From Anaerolineae bacterium (GTDB lineage: Bacteria > Chloroflexota > Anaerolineae > Aggregatilineales > J027), in assembly GCA_021463865.1 (NCBI GenBank), contig JAJTXY010000014.1, positions 1-64,000 of the forward strand: 64,000 nucleotides of DNA. Direction: 5' to 3'. The stretch's first letter is position 1; every line of letters starts with the position of its first letter. Below the pieces are notes generated by a model. That model saw only the letters and a list, made by a program, of their open reading frames with translations, ran no database searches and was not told where the DNA came from. Of this stretch, positions 1 through 8,718 are shown one piece after another. Made by a program: the position numbers and the translations under genes.

Positions 1-35
1 GCGCTCAACACCACCGGATATTTTTGTCTACGCAT
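1..35 (-). CDS. start of a gene running off the window edge, possibly IS630-family transposase
   Basis: An ATG at 35-33 is preceded by a strong Shine-Dalgarno (AAAAGGAGTG, about 40-50). It opens a frame reading MRRQKYPVVLS before the window ends. Only 11 codons are visible. IS630-family transposases often begin with a basic stretch followed by a similar V-x-L-S/T segment, and the neighbouring ABC gene is cut short just upstream. I therefore infer that this is the first part of such a transposase, but the fragment is too short to prove it. Confidence 0.45.
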   Translation of the reverse strand, partial: MRRQKYPVVLS

Positions 36-63
36 CCGTCACTCCTTTTGACTGGAGTATACC

Positions 64-552
64 TTATCTTGAGTTACTTTCTTGATGCACTACTAGTTGC
101 ACCATTTGCTGCTGTGCAATCGAAAGACTACCCACTTTCACCTTAAAGGACACATCCAACCCTACTTTGTCGAGCAGAATGGTCGTCTGGCGGTGGATAC
201 GCTTCCAATCAATAAATGGCAAAAGTGCTTGTTTGGGTTCGCTACCGAGGAAGATATTCTCGGCGATGGTCAGTTCAGGCAGAAGATTGAGTTCCTGATA
301 CAGCATCCCGATGCCTGCTTTTTGGGCATCATAAGGCGAGTGGAAATTTTGCACCGTATCATTTAAATAGATTTCACCAGTGGTCGGCGGATAAACACCC
401 CCAATTATTTTGGCAAGGGTAGATTTGCCTGCGCCATTTTCACCCAGCAAGGCATGTATTTCACCCGCTTGGACTTCCAAATCAACGTCTTGAAGTGCCA
501 TTACGCCGGGAAATTGTTTACTCACCCCGCGAAGTTTCAGGATTGTATTCAA
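64..552 (-). pseudogene. sugar ABC transporter ATP-binding protein, truncated (RbsA/MglA type)
   Basis: This 162-codon frame encodes the N-terminal nucleotide-binding domain of a ribose/galactose-type ABC ATPase. It has Walker A GENGAGKST (about residues 38-46), a Q-loop region (GMLYQELNLLPELTIAENI) and the signature segment LSIAQQQMV. Family members are about 500 residues with two such domains. Here the similarity stops right after the signature, the last nine residues (QLVVHQESNSR region) look unrelated, and a stop follows. Walker B, the H-loop and the whole second domain are missing, so the protein cannot hydrolyse ATP normally. The break lies just before a new start codon at 35, which points to an insertion. 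It is transcribed away from the intact sugar ABC operon that starts at 797. Confidence 0.8.
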
Positions 553-618
553 TAGAAATACTCCTAAATTGCTCTAGTTTTTGATTATAGCCAACAGGTT
601 GTAGTTTTGAGTGAAATT

Positions 619-693
619 GGGGAATTTTTGCACTCTTATTGCACTCTTCGCACCCTTATTGCACCCCTCCTGCACGAGCCTTGCACCCCTCCT
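619..693. repeat. short degenerate tandem repeat, GCAC units at about one helical turn
   Basis: In the divergent intergenic region the tetramer GCAC occurs at 630, 641, 650, 661, 672 and 683, so the spacings are 11, 9, 11, 11 and 11 bases. The surrounding unit resembles TTGCACCCCTC. It could be a phased set of protein-binding half-sites controlling the operon at 797, or simply a slipped-strand repeat. No regulator is encoded next to it. Confidence 0.5.
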
Positions 694-796
694 GACCCCC
701 AAACGGGCTACCTTTAGGGTAGGTAAAAAATTATTGGCGAGTGTTTTGGGGAAAAGCGGCATATGAATTTTCAAGACGTCCAAGGGAGACTCAATC

Positions 797-1576
797 ATGG
801 TTGAGAAACCTGCGGCCTTACAGATGGTCAATATCGAAAAATATTTTGGCCTAGTCCATGCCCTACGCAATATCAATATCGAGGTCGGCAGCAATGAAAT
901 CGTTGGCCTCATCGGGGATAATGGTGCTGGCAAATCCACGCTCGTTAAAATCCTGACCGGGGTTTATCCACCTTCCAGTGGCGAATTTTACATCGCGGGG
1001 CGCAGGGTAAACCCCAGAACCTACAGCGTTAAGCGTGCGCATGAGTACGGCATCGAGACGGTGTATCAGGACAAATCATTGGGCGAAAAACAGGCCCTAT
1101 GGCGCAATTTTTTCATCGGACGCCAAATTACTTACCCCTTCGGCTTTATCAATGTAAAAAAAGAAAAAGAGATCGCTCAAGAAATCATGCTGAATACCAT
1201 CGGCTTTCGTGGTCGGGGCATCACCGTGAATTCCAAAGTGAACAAACTCTCTGGTGGAGAACGCCAAGGGGTAGCGATCGGACGAGCCATGCACTTTGAA
1301 GCCGAATTGATTGTCTTGGATGAGCCAACCGTTGCTTTGTCGCTAAAGGAAGTGCGTAAAGTGCTTAACTTTGTGCATAAGATCAAAGAGGGGGGCAAGG
1401 CCTGCGTTTATATTACTCACGATATGCAAGATGTCTATGAAGTGTCAGATCGGTTCATCATCATGGATCGTGGTGAAATCGTTGCCAGCATCGCCAAAGC
1501 GGACATTAGTCTTAAAGCGTTGGATGAGTTTTTACTAGGCTATTCACAGGGCCTCAAGGACAAGGAACTCGCATGA
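797..1576 (+). CDS. sugar ABC transporter, single-domain ATP-binding protein
   Basis: This cytoplasmic ATPase would power sugar import together with the next two genes. It has Walker A GDNGAGKST (about residue 41), signature LSGGERQ, Walker B LIVLDEP and switch histidine ITHD, all in order. At 259 residues it is the single-domain form (FrcA-like) rather than the 500-residue RbsA form. The ATG at 797 follows GGGAG with good spacing. Its stop overlaps the permease start in an ATGA junction, so the two are translationally coupled. The family and role are clear; the substrate cannot be read from the sequence. Confidence 0.92.
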   Translation: MVEKPAALQMVNIEKYFGLVHALRNINIEVGSNEIVGLIGDNGAGKSTLVKILTGVYPPSSGEFYIAGRRVNPRTYSVKRAHEYGIETVYQDKSLGEKQALWRNFFIGRQITYPFGFINVKKEKEIAQEIMLNTIGFRGRGITVNSKVNKLSGGERQGVAIGRAMHFEAELIVLDEPTVALSLKEVRKVLNFVHKIKEGGKACVYITHDMQDVYEVSDRFIIMDRGEIVASIAKADISLKALDEFLLGYSQGLKDKELA

Positions 1577-2688
1577 AAACAGTACGTTCAGTTTTTTCGT
1601 TCCTCGGCAAGATCGAGGCCCTGCCTGTCTTTGCTGTCATGTTAATCATGTACGGCACGTTTATGGTCTTTGCCCCAGATGTCTTTATGAAATACCGCAT
1701 CTACATGTCCATTCTCCAGACCGTCACCCCACCCTTAATCCTCGCGCTCGGACTGACCTTTGTGATTACCGCCGGGGAGATTGATCTCAGCTTTCCCGCA
1801 ATTGTGGCCCTATCTGGTTTTGTATTTGCATGGGGGTATCAAAATCTTGATCAGGAGTTAGGTCGGGAATGGGCAACGTGGGCTAGTTTCACGCTGGCGT
1901 TGGGGGCAGGCGCTTTGGCCGGATTTATCAACGGTTTCCTGATTGCCAAAATCGGCGTTCCTTCGATTATGGCGACCCTTGCGGCCCAATTTTTCTGGTA
2001 TGGGGTGACGATTGTACTAGCGGGTGGGCGCTCATGGCGTCTTAAAGATATTCAAGAAGACCCAGTTTGGGAGCTTTTTGTCCGCCGCATCTATGGCATT
2101 ATTCCCCAACAAGGCCGCGCTCCCATTGGCGTACCGACCCAAGCGCTGTGGGCCTTAGGTCTGGCGATCTTTTTGTGGTTTATCCTCAATCGGCACAAGT
2201 TTGGAGAAGCCATTATGTTCATTGGCGATAACCCCAACGTCGCGCAGGTGATGGGCGTCAATGTGGTGGCGACCAAAATCCGCCTCTTTACGCTGATGGG
2301 TGTGATTGCTGCTTTCGCCGGTCTCATTCTGACGCTGCAAGTCACCGTTTCTTATCCTACACAGGGCGAGGGAATGCTGCTGCTGGTAATGGCGGCTGTG
2401 TTCATCGGTGGTACGTCCATTGCAGGCGGTTATGGCGCAATTATTGGGACATTTTTTGGTGCTTTTATCATCATCTCCCTAGAACCGGGGATTGTCGCCA
2501 CAAAGGTGAGTGGTTATTGGGTTCAATTGATTGAAGGTCTAGTGTTGGGTGCTTCGGTTGTCCTCCACATCATTATCGGCGAACAGAACATCGCCAATTT
2601 CTCGGATCGCATTCGTCGTTGGAGTACGCCAACTCGTTTGGTGAAAACGGCATCCGCGCAAGAGAACATGAGAAAGGAGCAAATATAG
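1573..2688 (+). CDS. sugar ABC transporter permease (RbsC family)
   Basis: A 371-residue polytopic membrane protein of the branched-chain amino acid/ribose permease superfamily. The family-typical segment ITAGEIDLSFPAIVALSG (about residue 65) and later glycine-rich segments such as FIGGTSIAGGYGAIIGT are visible. It would form the membrane channel for the ATPase at 797 and the binding protein at 2761. The start overlaps the ATPase stop by four bases. The C-terminal tail after about residue 345 is polar and cytoplasmic. Confidence 0.92.
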   Translation: MKTVRSVFSFLGKIEALPVFAVMLIMYGTFMVFAPDVFMKYRIYMSILQTVTPPLILALGLTFVITAGEIDLSFPAIVALSGFVFAWGYQNLDQELGREWATWASFTLALGAGALAGFINGFLIAKIGVPSIMATLAAQFFWYGVTIVLAGGRSWRLKDIQEDPVWELFVRRIYGIIPQQGRAPIGVPTQALWALGLAIFLWFILNRHKFGEAIMFIGDNPNVAQVMGVNVVATKIRLFTLMGVIAAFAGLILTLQVTVSYPTQGEGMLLLVMAAVFIGGTSIAGGYGAIIGTFFGAFIIISLEPGIVATKVSGYWVQLIEGLVLGASVVLHIIIGEQNIANFSDRIRRWSTPTRLVKTASAQENMRKEQI

Positions 2689-2760
2689 CCAAGTCCATAT
2701 TTCAGACATCCTGCATTACGCACGCCAACAAAAACAGCTTATTTAGGAGGAGCTATCCAA

Positions 2761-3750
2761 ATGAAAAATCTTCGTATTGCACTGGTAGTTTTAATCGTTG
2801 CTACCATCGTCCTGTCGGTCAGTTATACCCCCAAGGCTCAAGCCCGGCAGGATAAACTTGTCGTTTATATGCAGATGGGTGGCACAGCAGGCGATCCTTC
2901 GACCCTTGCCCGCACCAATGGGGCACGTGCCGCCGCCGAAGCCTATGACATTGAATTGGTTGAGCAATATTCTGGTTGGGACCCCCAAACAATGATTGAC
3001 CAATTTAATGAAGCGATGGCCGCCGAACCGGATGGCATTGTCATTATGGGGCATCCCGGTGAAGATGCCTTTGCTCCACTGGTAGAAGAAGCCGAAAACC
3101 TCGGCATTATCGTGACGAGTGGTAACAATCCCCTCCCCACACTCGAAGCTAGATACCAGAGCAATGGCTTTGGGTATGCCGGGGCGGATTTGTATGAAGG
3201 TGGTTATCTAACCGGATTGGCAATGATCGAGGCGGGCCTTCAAGAAGGGGATGAAGCCCTGATCTATGACATTTGGCATCAAGAGGGCCGCAGCGTCAGC
3301 AGTCAAGGGATGTACGATGCCCTCACTGAAGCGGGTGTCAAAGTTGAAAAACTGGATGTGACCGACGAAGTGGATAAAGATGTTTCGCTGGCAGTTCCAA
3401 TTTTGACGGCCTATATTGAGGCCCATCCCAATCTGCGGGCGATTGGAACCCAACACGGCAACATCACGGCCAATATGATGAATGTCCTACAGTCCGAAGG
3501 CTTAAACCCCGGTGACATCATTGTTGGTGGGATAGACCTTTCCCCCGCGACCATTGAAGGCATTGAAGCAGGCTATATCAGCGCCAGTTTCGATCAGGTG
3601 CTTTACCTGCAAGGGTATTACCCCATTCAACAGATTTGGCTGACCAAGAGTTATAAAATTCCGGGTCTCCATATCAACACGGGTGTCGGCATTGTCACCC
3701 CCGAAAATATTGCCGATATCGCGCCGCTGATTGAACAAGGGATTCGCTAG
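2761..3750 (+). CDS. sugar ABC transporter substrate-binding protein (periplasmic-binding type 4)
   Basis: A 329-residue exported solute-binding protein. A signal peptide covers about residues 1-28 (MKNLRIALVVLIVATIVLSV, then an A-Q-A cleavage region). The mature part has the two-lobed type I fold pattern, with DGIVIMGHPGEDAFAPLVEEA and GIIVTSGNNPL near the first domain crossover and a late VGGIDLSP segment. A strong AGGAGG Shine-Dalgarno at 2745-2750 fixes the start. It ends the three-gene import operon and is followed by a terminator hairpin. The ligand is probably a pentose, hexose or polyol, but I cannot tell which. Confidence 0.9.
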   Translation: MKNLRIALVVLIVATIVLSVSYTPKAQARQDKLVVYMQMGGTAGDPSTLARTNGARAAAEAYDIELVEQYSGWDPQTMIDQFNEAMAAEPDGIVIMGHPGEDAFAPLVEEAENLGIIVTSGNNPLPTLEARYQSNGFGYAGADLYEGGYLTGLAMIEAGLQEGDEALIYDIWHQEGRSVSSQGMYDALTEAGVKVEKLDVTDEVDKDVSLAVPILTAYIEAHPNLRAIGTQHGNITANMMNVLQSEGLNPGDIIVGGIDLSPATIEGIEAGYISASFDQVLYLQGYYPIQQIWLTKSYKIPGLHINTGVGIVTPENIADIAPLIEQGIR

Positions 3751-3763
3751 TTTATGCCCTGTA

Positions 3764-3804
3764 AATGCTCTGGGCCTCTCAACATAGGGGCCTAGAGCAT
3801 TTTA
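3764..3804 (+). terminator. rho-independent terminator after the sugar ABC operon
   Basis: The arms AATGCTCTGGGCC and GGCCTAGAGCATT pair with one mismatch around a loop, and a TTT run follows. It lies 14 bases after the binding-protein stop. Confidence 0.75.
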
Positions 3805-3891
3805 ATCAGTAACCTGATGGCTTTGGATATGACAGATCATTGGCCTTATCCCTAGCATCCCTAGACGGCTTCCTGCATTGTGAAAGCCGCA

Positions 3892-6180
3892 CTAAAATTC
3901 CAAAAGAGTAGAGGGGAGATTGGTCAAGGGAACGCGATCACCCCAAGTATGCTGATTACCCCATACCACCGGGATTTTTGCACTCTTTCGCACGAACACT
4001 GGGATGAAATTCAGCGGTGTGGCGACTACATGGCTGCAACTCCCCTGATAGGCTTGACCTGTCCATAGATCGGCCCAATCACCATCGGGCAGGGTAATTA
4101 ACATTTCATTCATATCTGGCAGAACGACAGGGTAAACGAGCAAATCGCGCCCAAAATAATAGGCATAATCGGGTTGACCGTTGTCCCACAATTGCAGGGC
4201 ACGCATCATCGGCTGGCCTGTTTGGGCTGACCACTGCGCCTCCTGCCAGATATACGGCATCAGATTACGCCGCACATTATTAAAATAGCGGAAAATTTCG
4301 ATTACACGCGGGTCGCCGGTTTGTTCCTGCATATTCCAAGGAGTGCGGTCACGACTGGGGACGCGGTGCGCATTGTACTCGGCGTGGTACTGCATGATGG
4401 GGCAGAAAGCCGCCATTGCCGTGCCGCGCAGATACAATTCGGCGGTAGGCAGTTCGCCGCTAAACCCGCCAATATCCCAACTCCAAAACGGGATGCCAGA
4501 AATGCCTGCCGATAACCCTGCCAGAATCGAAGCACGGAAGGCTTCCCATGTCGAGTTTTCATCACCAGCCCAATGCGCAGGGAAGGCTTGCGACCCGGCG
4601 AATCCAGCCCGACTAAACAACAGGGCATCGCCGCCACGTTTCTGGGTAGCAAATTCATAATAGGCTTTGGTGTAGAGCAGGGGGTAGAGATTCCACAATT
4701 CATCCCCGCCCCGCCCGTCAAAAAAGCAGGTGGATGCTCCCCACAGATGTTCGCCGCCGTCGGTCTTGAAGCCATCCACGCCGAGGTCATCCAGCAGATA
4801 GGCGCGTTTGTTCATCCACCATTGGATGCCTGCCGGATTGGTCACGTCCCACAGATAGCCATTGCGGAACCAGAACGGGCGGATTTTATAGAGGCTGCCA
4901 TCGGCCTCGCGCACACCGTACCCTTGCTGCTCAAAATAGGCCCAATCGCGGTCGTGCTGCTCATGCGGGGTATCTATTTTCTTAAGTGCCGGAATCTGCC
5001 ACAAAATCAAGCGGATACCTTTTTCATGTAAGGCGTCTACCATACCTTTGGGGTCGGGCCATTTGCCTGCGGGGGGGAAGGTAAAATCGGCATAGTGATG
5101 GGCTTGGTCAGCGGGCACAGCTTGATATTGTGCGTCGTTCCAGATATAGAAGGTCGTTTCATCACTCCACGCCTCTATCACTAGCACCGAGGCATCAATC
5201 TCGTGCTGTTCGGTTTGGGCGACCTCATGCATAACCCGTTTTTGTGAATTCCATTCATTCGCGCTCATCCATAGGCCAAAGGCCCACAGCGGGGGCAGCA
5301 CAGGCTGTCCGGTCATGCGGCTGAATCGTCCAATGATTTCCAGCGGATCGGGATTTTGAAACCAGACGAGGCGCAGTTGTTCATCCGGGCCAAGTTCGGC
5401 GTCGAGTGTCCATGTTTGGTCGCCAGTCAGGTCAAACTGCATCCAGCGGGCACTGTCTACATAAACGCCGTAGTGATGTGATGAGAGCAAAAATGGGATG
5501 GGCATATAAGCGCGTTTGCCCTGCGATTTGTACTGCTCATAACAGCGCACATCCATGACCTGCCCACGCTGATTGAGGGCGTTATAACGTTCGCCGAGGC
5601 CGAAAAAGGCTTCATCAGGGTGACAATCGAAGGTCAGCCGCACCCGCCGCGATTTTTTGCCATCGGTAAGCCATTCGACGCGCTGTAAATTGGGTAGACC
5701 AGTGGGGGTAGAATGTGGGGTGGCATCGTGCGAGATGCCCATTTCCCATAGGCCGTCTTCTAGCGGGCGAATATTGGAGCTAGCGGGGGCGCTTTGCCAT
5801 TCGACGCCGACAATTTCATGGCTTGTCCCGGTCACGCTATCGGCTTCGATCCGGTAGGTCAAGGTTGCGCCAAGAGGTGGGGCGATGAGTTGGGCCTGCC
5901 AGACATCCTGTTCAATATGTACCCGACGGGCGATGAGTTCCGCGCCGACCCCATGTTCAAATTCCGGATGCCAATTATCCAAACGCCGGGCGGGGGTCTG
6001 TTTTTCGTCCTGCCTATTGATGCGACTGTACACCGTCACTTGCTGTACCACGCCGGGGGGACGGGTGACGATGCCAATCGTAAACGCTTCGCCGCTAAGG
6101 GGATGACGCGGAAAACGCTCCTCCGGCCCTTGTTCATAGGGGTGTTCTTGACCCAATGGAAGATGAATGACCTCGGTCAT
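3892..6180 (-). CDS. glycoside hydrolase family 31 (alpha-glucosidase/alpha-xylosidase type)
   Basis: A 762-residue enzyme that would remove alpha-linked glucose or xylose from oligosaccharides. The GH31 nucleophile motif is GVDGFKTDGGE with Asp474, and the acid/base is Asp540 in HWAGDENSTW. The following segment GLSAGISGIPFWSWDIGGF is typical of the family. The start at 6180 is chosen because it forms an ATGA overlap with the GH15 gene upstream; a further in-frame ATG at 6270 would lie inside that gene. No signal peptide is visible, so it should act in the cytoplasm on sugars brought in by the operon's importer. The exact linkage specificity is unknown. Confidence 0.92.
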   Translation of the reverse strand: MTEVIHLPLGQEHPYEQGPEERFPRHPLSGEAFTIGIVTRPPGVVQQVTVYSRINRQDEKQTPARRLDNWHPEFEHGVGAELIARRVHIEQDVWQAQLIAPPLGATLTYRIEADSVTGTSHEIVGVEWQSAPASSNIRPLEDGLWEMGISHDATPHSTPTGLPNLQRVEWLTDGKKSRRVRLTFDCHPDEAFFGLGERYNALNQRGQVMDVRCYEQYKSQGKRAYMPIPFLLSSHHYGVYVDSARWMQFDLTGDQTWTLDAELGPDEQLRLVWFQNPDPLEIIGRFSRMTGQPVLPPLWAFGLWMSANEWNSQKRVMHEVAQTEQHEIDASVLVIEAWSDETTFYIWNDAQYQAVPADQAHHYADFTFPPAGKWPDPKGMVDALHEKGIRLILWQIPALKKIDTPHEQHDRDWAYFEQQGYGVREADGSLYKIRPFWFRNGYLWDVTNPAGIQWWMNKRAYLLDDLGVDGFKTDGGEHLWGASTCFFDGRGGDELWNLYPLLYTKAYYEFATQKRGGDALLFSRAGFAGSQAFPAHWAGDENSTWEAFRASILAGLSAGISGIPFWSWDIGGFSGELPTAELYLRGTAMAAFCPIMQYHAEYNAHRVPSRDRTPWNMQEQTGDPRVIEIFRYFNNVRRNLMPYIWQEAQWSAQTGQPMMRALQLWDNGQPDYAYYFGRDLLVYPVVLPDMNEMLITLPDGDWADLWTGQAYQGSCSHVVATPLNFIPVFVRKSAKIPVVWGNQHTWGDRVPLTNLPSTLLEF

Positions 6181-7250
6181 GCGGTTGCCTCTAGTTTTGC
6201 TTTCAAGATTAAATACATGGCATGTGACCACAACAGGGGACAGGCGGATGTGCCCCAACGCGCCACCCAACCGTCAAAATGCTCGGGGGCCAACAGATGA
6301 TCGGCGACTTGTTCCGGCATTTCGCCATGAGCATTGGCTTGGGATTCAATCCAGTGCAAAATATTCTCGGCTTCGGTACGACGGCCCAGTTCACTATAGA
6401 TTAGGCCGAGAAATGCAGCTAGTAAAGGCCATTCGCCGCCACCAAAATAGACATCGGCCCGATAGCGATAGACCCCGCCGCCGGGAACATATAAATCGCG
6501 CTCAATTTTTGCAAGGGTTTTGGCAAAAATTGGGTCGTGGATGTCCACCAGACCATATGGCACGGCTGTCCACAATAAATTGGCATCCACTTCGGCGTTG
6601 CCGAGGAATTTCATAAAATGGCCTTCGGTGGCGACCCCCTTTTGCAGCACGAAATCGCGGATCTGGTCGGGCAGTTTGGATGGGACAAGGGTGGGTTCGA
6701 CGCTCTGCACGGCCTTCAATCCGCCGTAAAGTGCCGCTAATGTACTGGTGTGAATGTGGTCTCGGAATTCTTCCCAGCAATCATAATTCGGGGACTGCCA
6801 CAGCGCGGCGAGATAATCCACTGTCAGGGCGACGGCGGGGCGAATCTCCGACCAAAAATTGGGGGCATACGGGAGATGCTGAACCGCTCCCCACAGCCAT
6901 GTGCCATAGCCGTCGAGTTGAAAATCTGTCCATGCGTCGCTCCCCAATCCGCCATCGAGGGTAAAGCGGGTTGGTAGATAGTCGGCTTCGGCAGGGGTTT
7001 CGCCGCGTGCGATTTTTGCCAGTAGTGCTACTACTTGGGGTTGATAGGCGGTCAGGGTGCGGGCGACCCATTGATAAAACCGATGGGCGCTGTCGTGCTG
7101 CCCCACCACGTCCATCGCATAGGCGATCCATGTGCCGTCGCGCAGCCACGAATAGCCATATTGTGAGAAGGTGGGCGAGGCCACATAGCCCCCACCGGGC
7201 GCTTGTCCGGCGCGAATAATTTGAATGCTGATGTCGTGTAATTGGGTCAT
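6177..7250 (-). CDS. glycoside hydrolase family 15-like protein (glucoamylase/glucodextranase type)
   Basis: This 357-residue protein has the alpha/alpha-toroid pattern of GH15-type enzymes. Its N-terminal YGYSWLRDGTWIAYAM matches the family's conserved W-x-R-D substrate-binding segment, and a later segment is FQLDGYGTWLWG. It is shorter than full glucoamylases because it lacks the N-terminal beta-sandwich domain. No signal peptide is seen, which fits intracellular breakdown of imported alpha-glucan fragments. It is translationally coupled to the GH31 gene through ATGA. The family assignment is good; activity and substrate are inferred. Confidence 0.8.
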   Translation of the reverse strand: MTQLHDISIQIIRAGQAPGGGYVASPTFSQYGYSWLRDGTWIAYAMDVVGQHDSAHRFYQWVARTLTAYQPQVVALLAKIARGETPAEADYLPTRFTLDGGLGSDAWTDFQLDGYGTWLWGAVQHLPYAPNFWSEIRPAVALTVDYLAALWQSPNYDCWEEFRDHIHTSTLAALYGGLKAVQSVEPTLVPSKLPDQIRDFVLQKGVATEGHFMKFLGNAEVDANLLWTAVPYGLVDIHDPIFAKTLAKIERDLYVPGGGVYRYRADVYFGGGEWPLLAAFLGLIYSELGRRTEAENILHWIESQANAHGEMPEQVADHLLAPEHFDGWVARWGTSACPLLWSHAMYLILKAKLEATA

Positions 7251-7308
7251 ACTTCCGCCTCATGTGCCGCCGAAAATGGGGGTGCTGTGCTGTATCATTG
7301 CCCCAAGA

Positions 7309-7320
7309 ATATTGCAATAT
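7309..7320. promoter_or_regulatory. 12-bp perfect palindrome in the GH15/binding-protein gap
   Basis: ATATTGCAATAT is a perfect palindrome 59 bases upstream of the GH15 start. It could be an operator, but no known consensus is matched. Confidence 0.3.
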
Positions 7321-7349
7321 GGTTTTTCAAAAATAAGGTTGTAGATAAG

Positions 7350-7423
7350 TATTTCGTAGGGGCGGGTCGCCGTGCCTGCCCCAGTATCACGCGGGATTGC
7401 CCAGTACCATCCCCTACGAAATA
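7350..7423. repeat. MITE-like inverted-repeat element
   Basis: The 13-base arms TATTTCGTAGGGG and CCCCTACGAAATA are perfectly inverted across 74 bases. A smaller hairpin (GGGGCGGG/CCTGCCCC, with one wobble) sits at 7359-7382. Elements with GTAGGGGCGGGT...CCTGCCC cores are, from memory, dispersed in Chloroflexota and cyanobacteria. Here it separates the binding-protein gene from the GH15 gene and may attenuate read-through. Confidence 0.6.
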
Positions 7424-7439
7424 TATAATCGAGATTCGT

Positions 7440-8672
7440 CTATTCTTCTAGGAAGCCGTCGAGTTCTTCTTTGGCGAGATCGAGGGCGGTTTGGGCATCC
7501 AATTCGCCATTGACCACCGCTTCGAGCAGGGCGTTAACGGAATCTTGCATCTCGTTCTGGCGCACGATGACGGGTGGCACAATCGGGCTTTCCAGAGATT
7601 GGAACACGGCGGCGCGATTGGTGGGCGGGGTTTGTTCCAGATAGGTGGCGAAATATTCGGGCTTATCGAGGGCGGGCAGTTCCCATCCACTGGTGACGCG
7701 CACATTGGCAGCCACTTCGCTGGAGGTCAGATATTGTGCCCATGCAGCGGCTTCGGCGGGGTGTTCGGTGGACTTGGCAACGGCCACACCATTGGCAAAA
7801 AAGTGATGGCCCTTATGCGCCAGACCGGGTTCCAACTGCACGTCCCAATTGAAGGGCAGTTCTGCAAACGCGCCAAACATCCAAATACCCGTCACCAACA
7901 TGCCGACCTGTCCGTTTTGGAACAGTTCTTCGGGGGAGACACCCGCCTGTTCAACCGGGTCGGGCATCACGTCTTCATCAATCAAACTCATCATGGTTTC
8001 AAGAGCTTCCACACATTCGGGTGAATTGATGGTGGATTCGCTCATGTCTTCGTTAAAAAAGGAGCAGTCGTTTTGACCCGCCTTCTTGTAGAATTCCCAG
8101 AACTGCACGGGCGAATAGATGCCCCAAGTGTCGTCACCCAATGCGCGGATGGCCTTGCCTGCTTCCATCGCCTCGACCCATGTCCATTCGGCGGTTGGAT
8201 ATTCAAGACCCGCTTGGTCAAAGAGATCGGCATTGTAGAACAGCAGCACGGTGGAGAAACTTTCCGGCAGGGCCAGTTGAGCGCCCTCATATTGGAAAGC
8301 ACCCAGTGCGGCAGAATAATAGGGGGCATCGGCGCTAAGGCTGGCACTCAGATCAAGCAGTACATCATTGGCGGCATAGGTGACGAAGTTCTCATAGTTG
8401 AGTTCAAACACATCCGGCGCGTCATCGGCCACAAAGTCACCTTGCAGCAGGGTAAAGTAATCGGCAAACGGGGCGGTCTCTACCTCCACGTTGATGGTGG
8501 GGTTTTCGGCCTCAAATGCGGCGATGATTGTGTCGAGGTCTTCTAGGTGGTCAGGGGCGGCGGAAAAGGTGAAATAGGTGATAGACACGCTATCTTGGGC
8601 TTGGCTGTGGCGGGGCATAACGCCCATCACCACCACAACCAACAGGCATAAAGTGAACAATCTACGAAACAT
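7440..8672 (-). CDS. carbohydrate ABC transporter substrate-binding protein (MalE/UgpB type)
   Basis: A 410-residue exported binding protein of the extracellular solute-binding family 1. The signal peptide is at residues 1-25 (MFRRLFTLCLLVVVVMGVMP ... SQAQD). The mature start VSITYFTFSAAPDHLEDLDTII matches the family's opening beta strand, and F-x-N-G-x-V-G-M-x-x-x-G occurs mid-protein (LFQNGQVGMLVTGIW). The ATG at 8672 has a perfect TTTAGGAGGA at 8681-8690; in-frame starts farther upstream lie in the permease and lack such a site. It works with the permeases at 8719 and 9625. No ATPase is encoded in the operon, so a shared MsmK-type ATPase elsewhere is likely. Confidence 0.92.
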   Translation of the reverse strand: MFRRLFTLCLLVVVVMGVMPRHSQAQDSVSITYFTFSAAPDHLEDLDTIIAAFEAENPTINVEVETAPFADYFTLLQGDFVADDAPDVFELNYENFVTYAANDVLLDLSASLSADAPYYSAALGAFQYEGAQLALPESFSTVLLFYNADLFDQAGLEYPTAEWTWVEAMEAGKAIRALGDDTWGIYSPVQFWEFYKKAGQNDCSFFNEDMSESTINSPECVEALETMMSLIDEDVMPDPVEQAGVSPEELFQNGQVGMLVTGIWMFGAFAELPFNWDVQLEPGLAHKGHHFFANGVAVAKSTEHPAEAAAWAQYLTSSEVAANVRVTSGWELPALDKPEYFATYLEQTPPTNRAAVFQSLESPIVPPVIVRQNEMQDSVNALLEAVVNGELDAQTALDLAKEELDGFLEE

Positions 8673-8718
8673 GTGAACGATCCTCCTAAAAACAGTGAAC
8701 AGTAAATGAAATTGGGTG

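Noticed and set aside
574-939. Minus-strand open frame across the start of the sugar ATPase gene
   Set aside because: It overlaps a clear ABC ATPase on the other strand, and its sequence has no family resemblance.
3975-3998. TTTTTGCACTCTTTCGCAC, like the phased GCAC repeat at 619-693
   Set aside because: It lies inside the C-terminal coding part of the GH31 gene and has only two units; likely chance.
6180-6270. Longer GH31 N-terminus from the ATG at 6270
   Set aside because: It would lie inside the GH15 coding region, and the ATGA junction at 6177-6180 is a typical coupled start.
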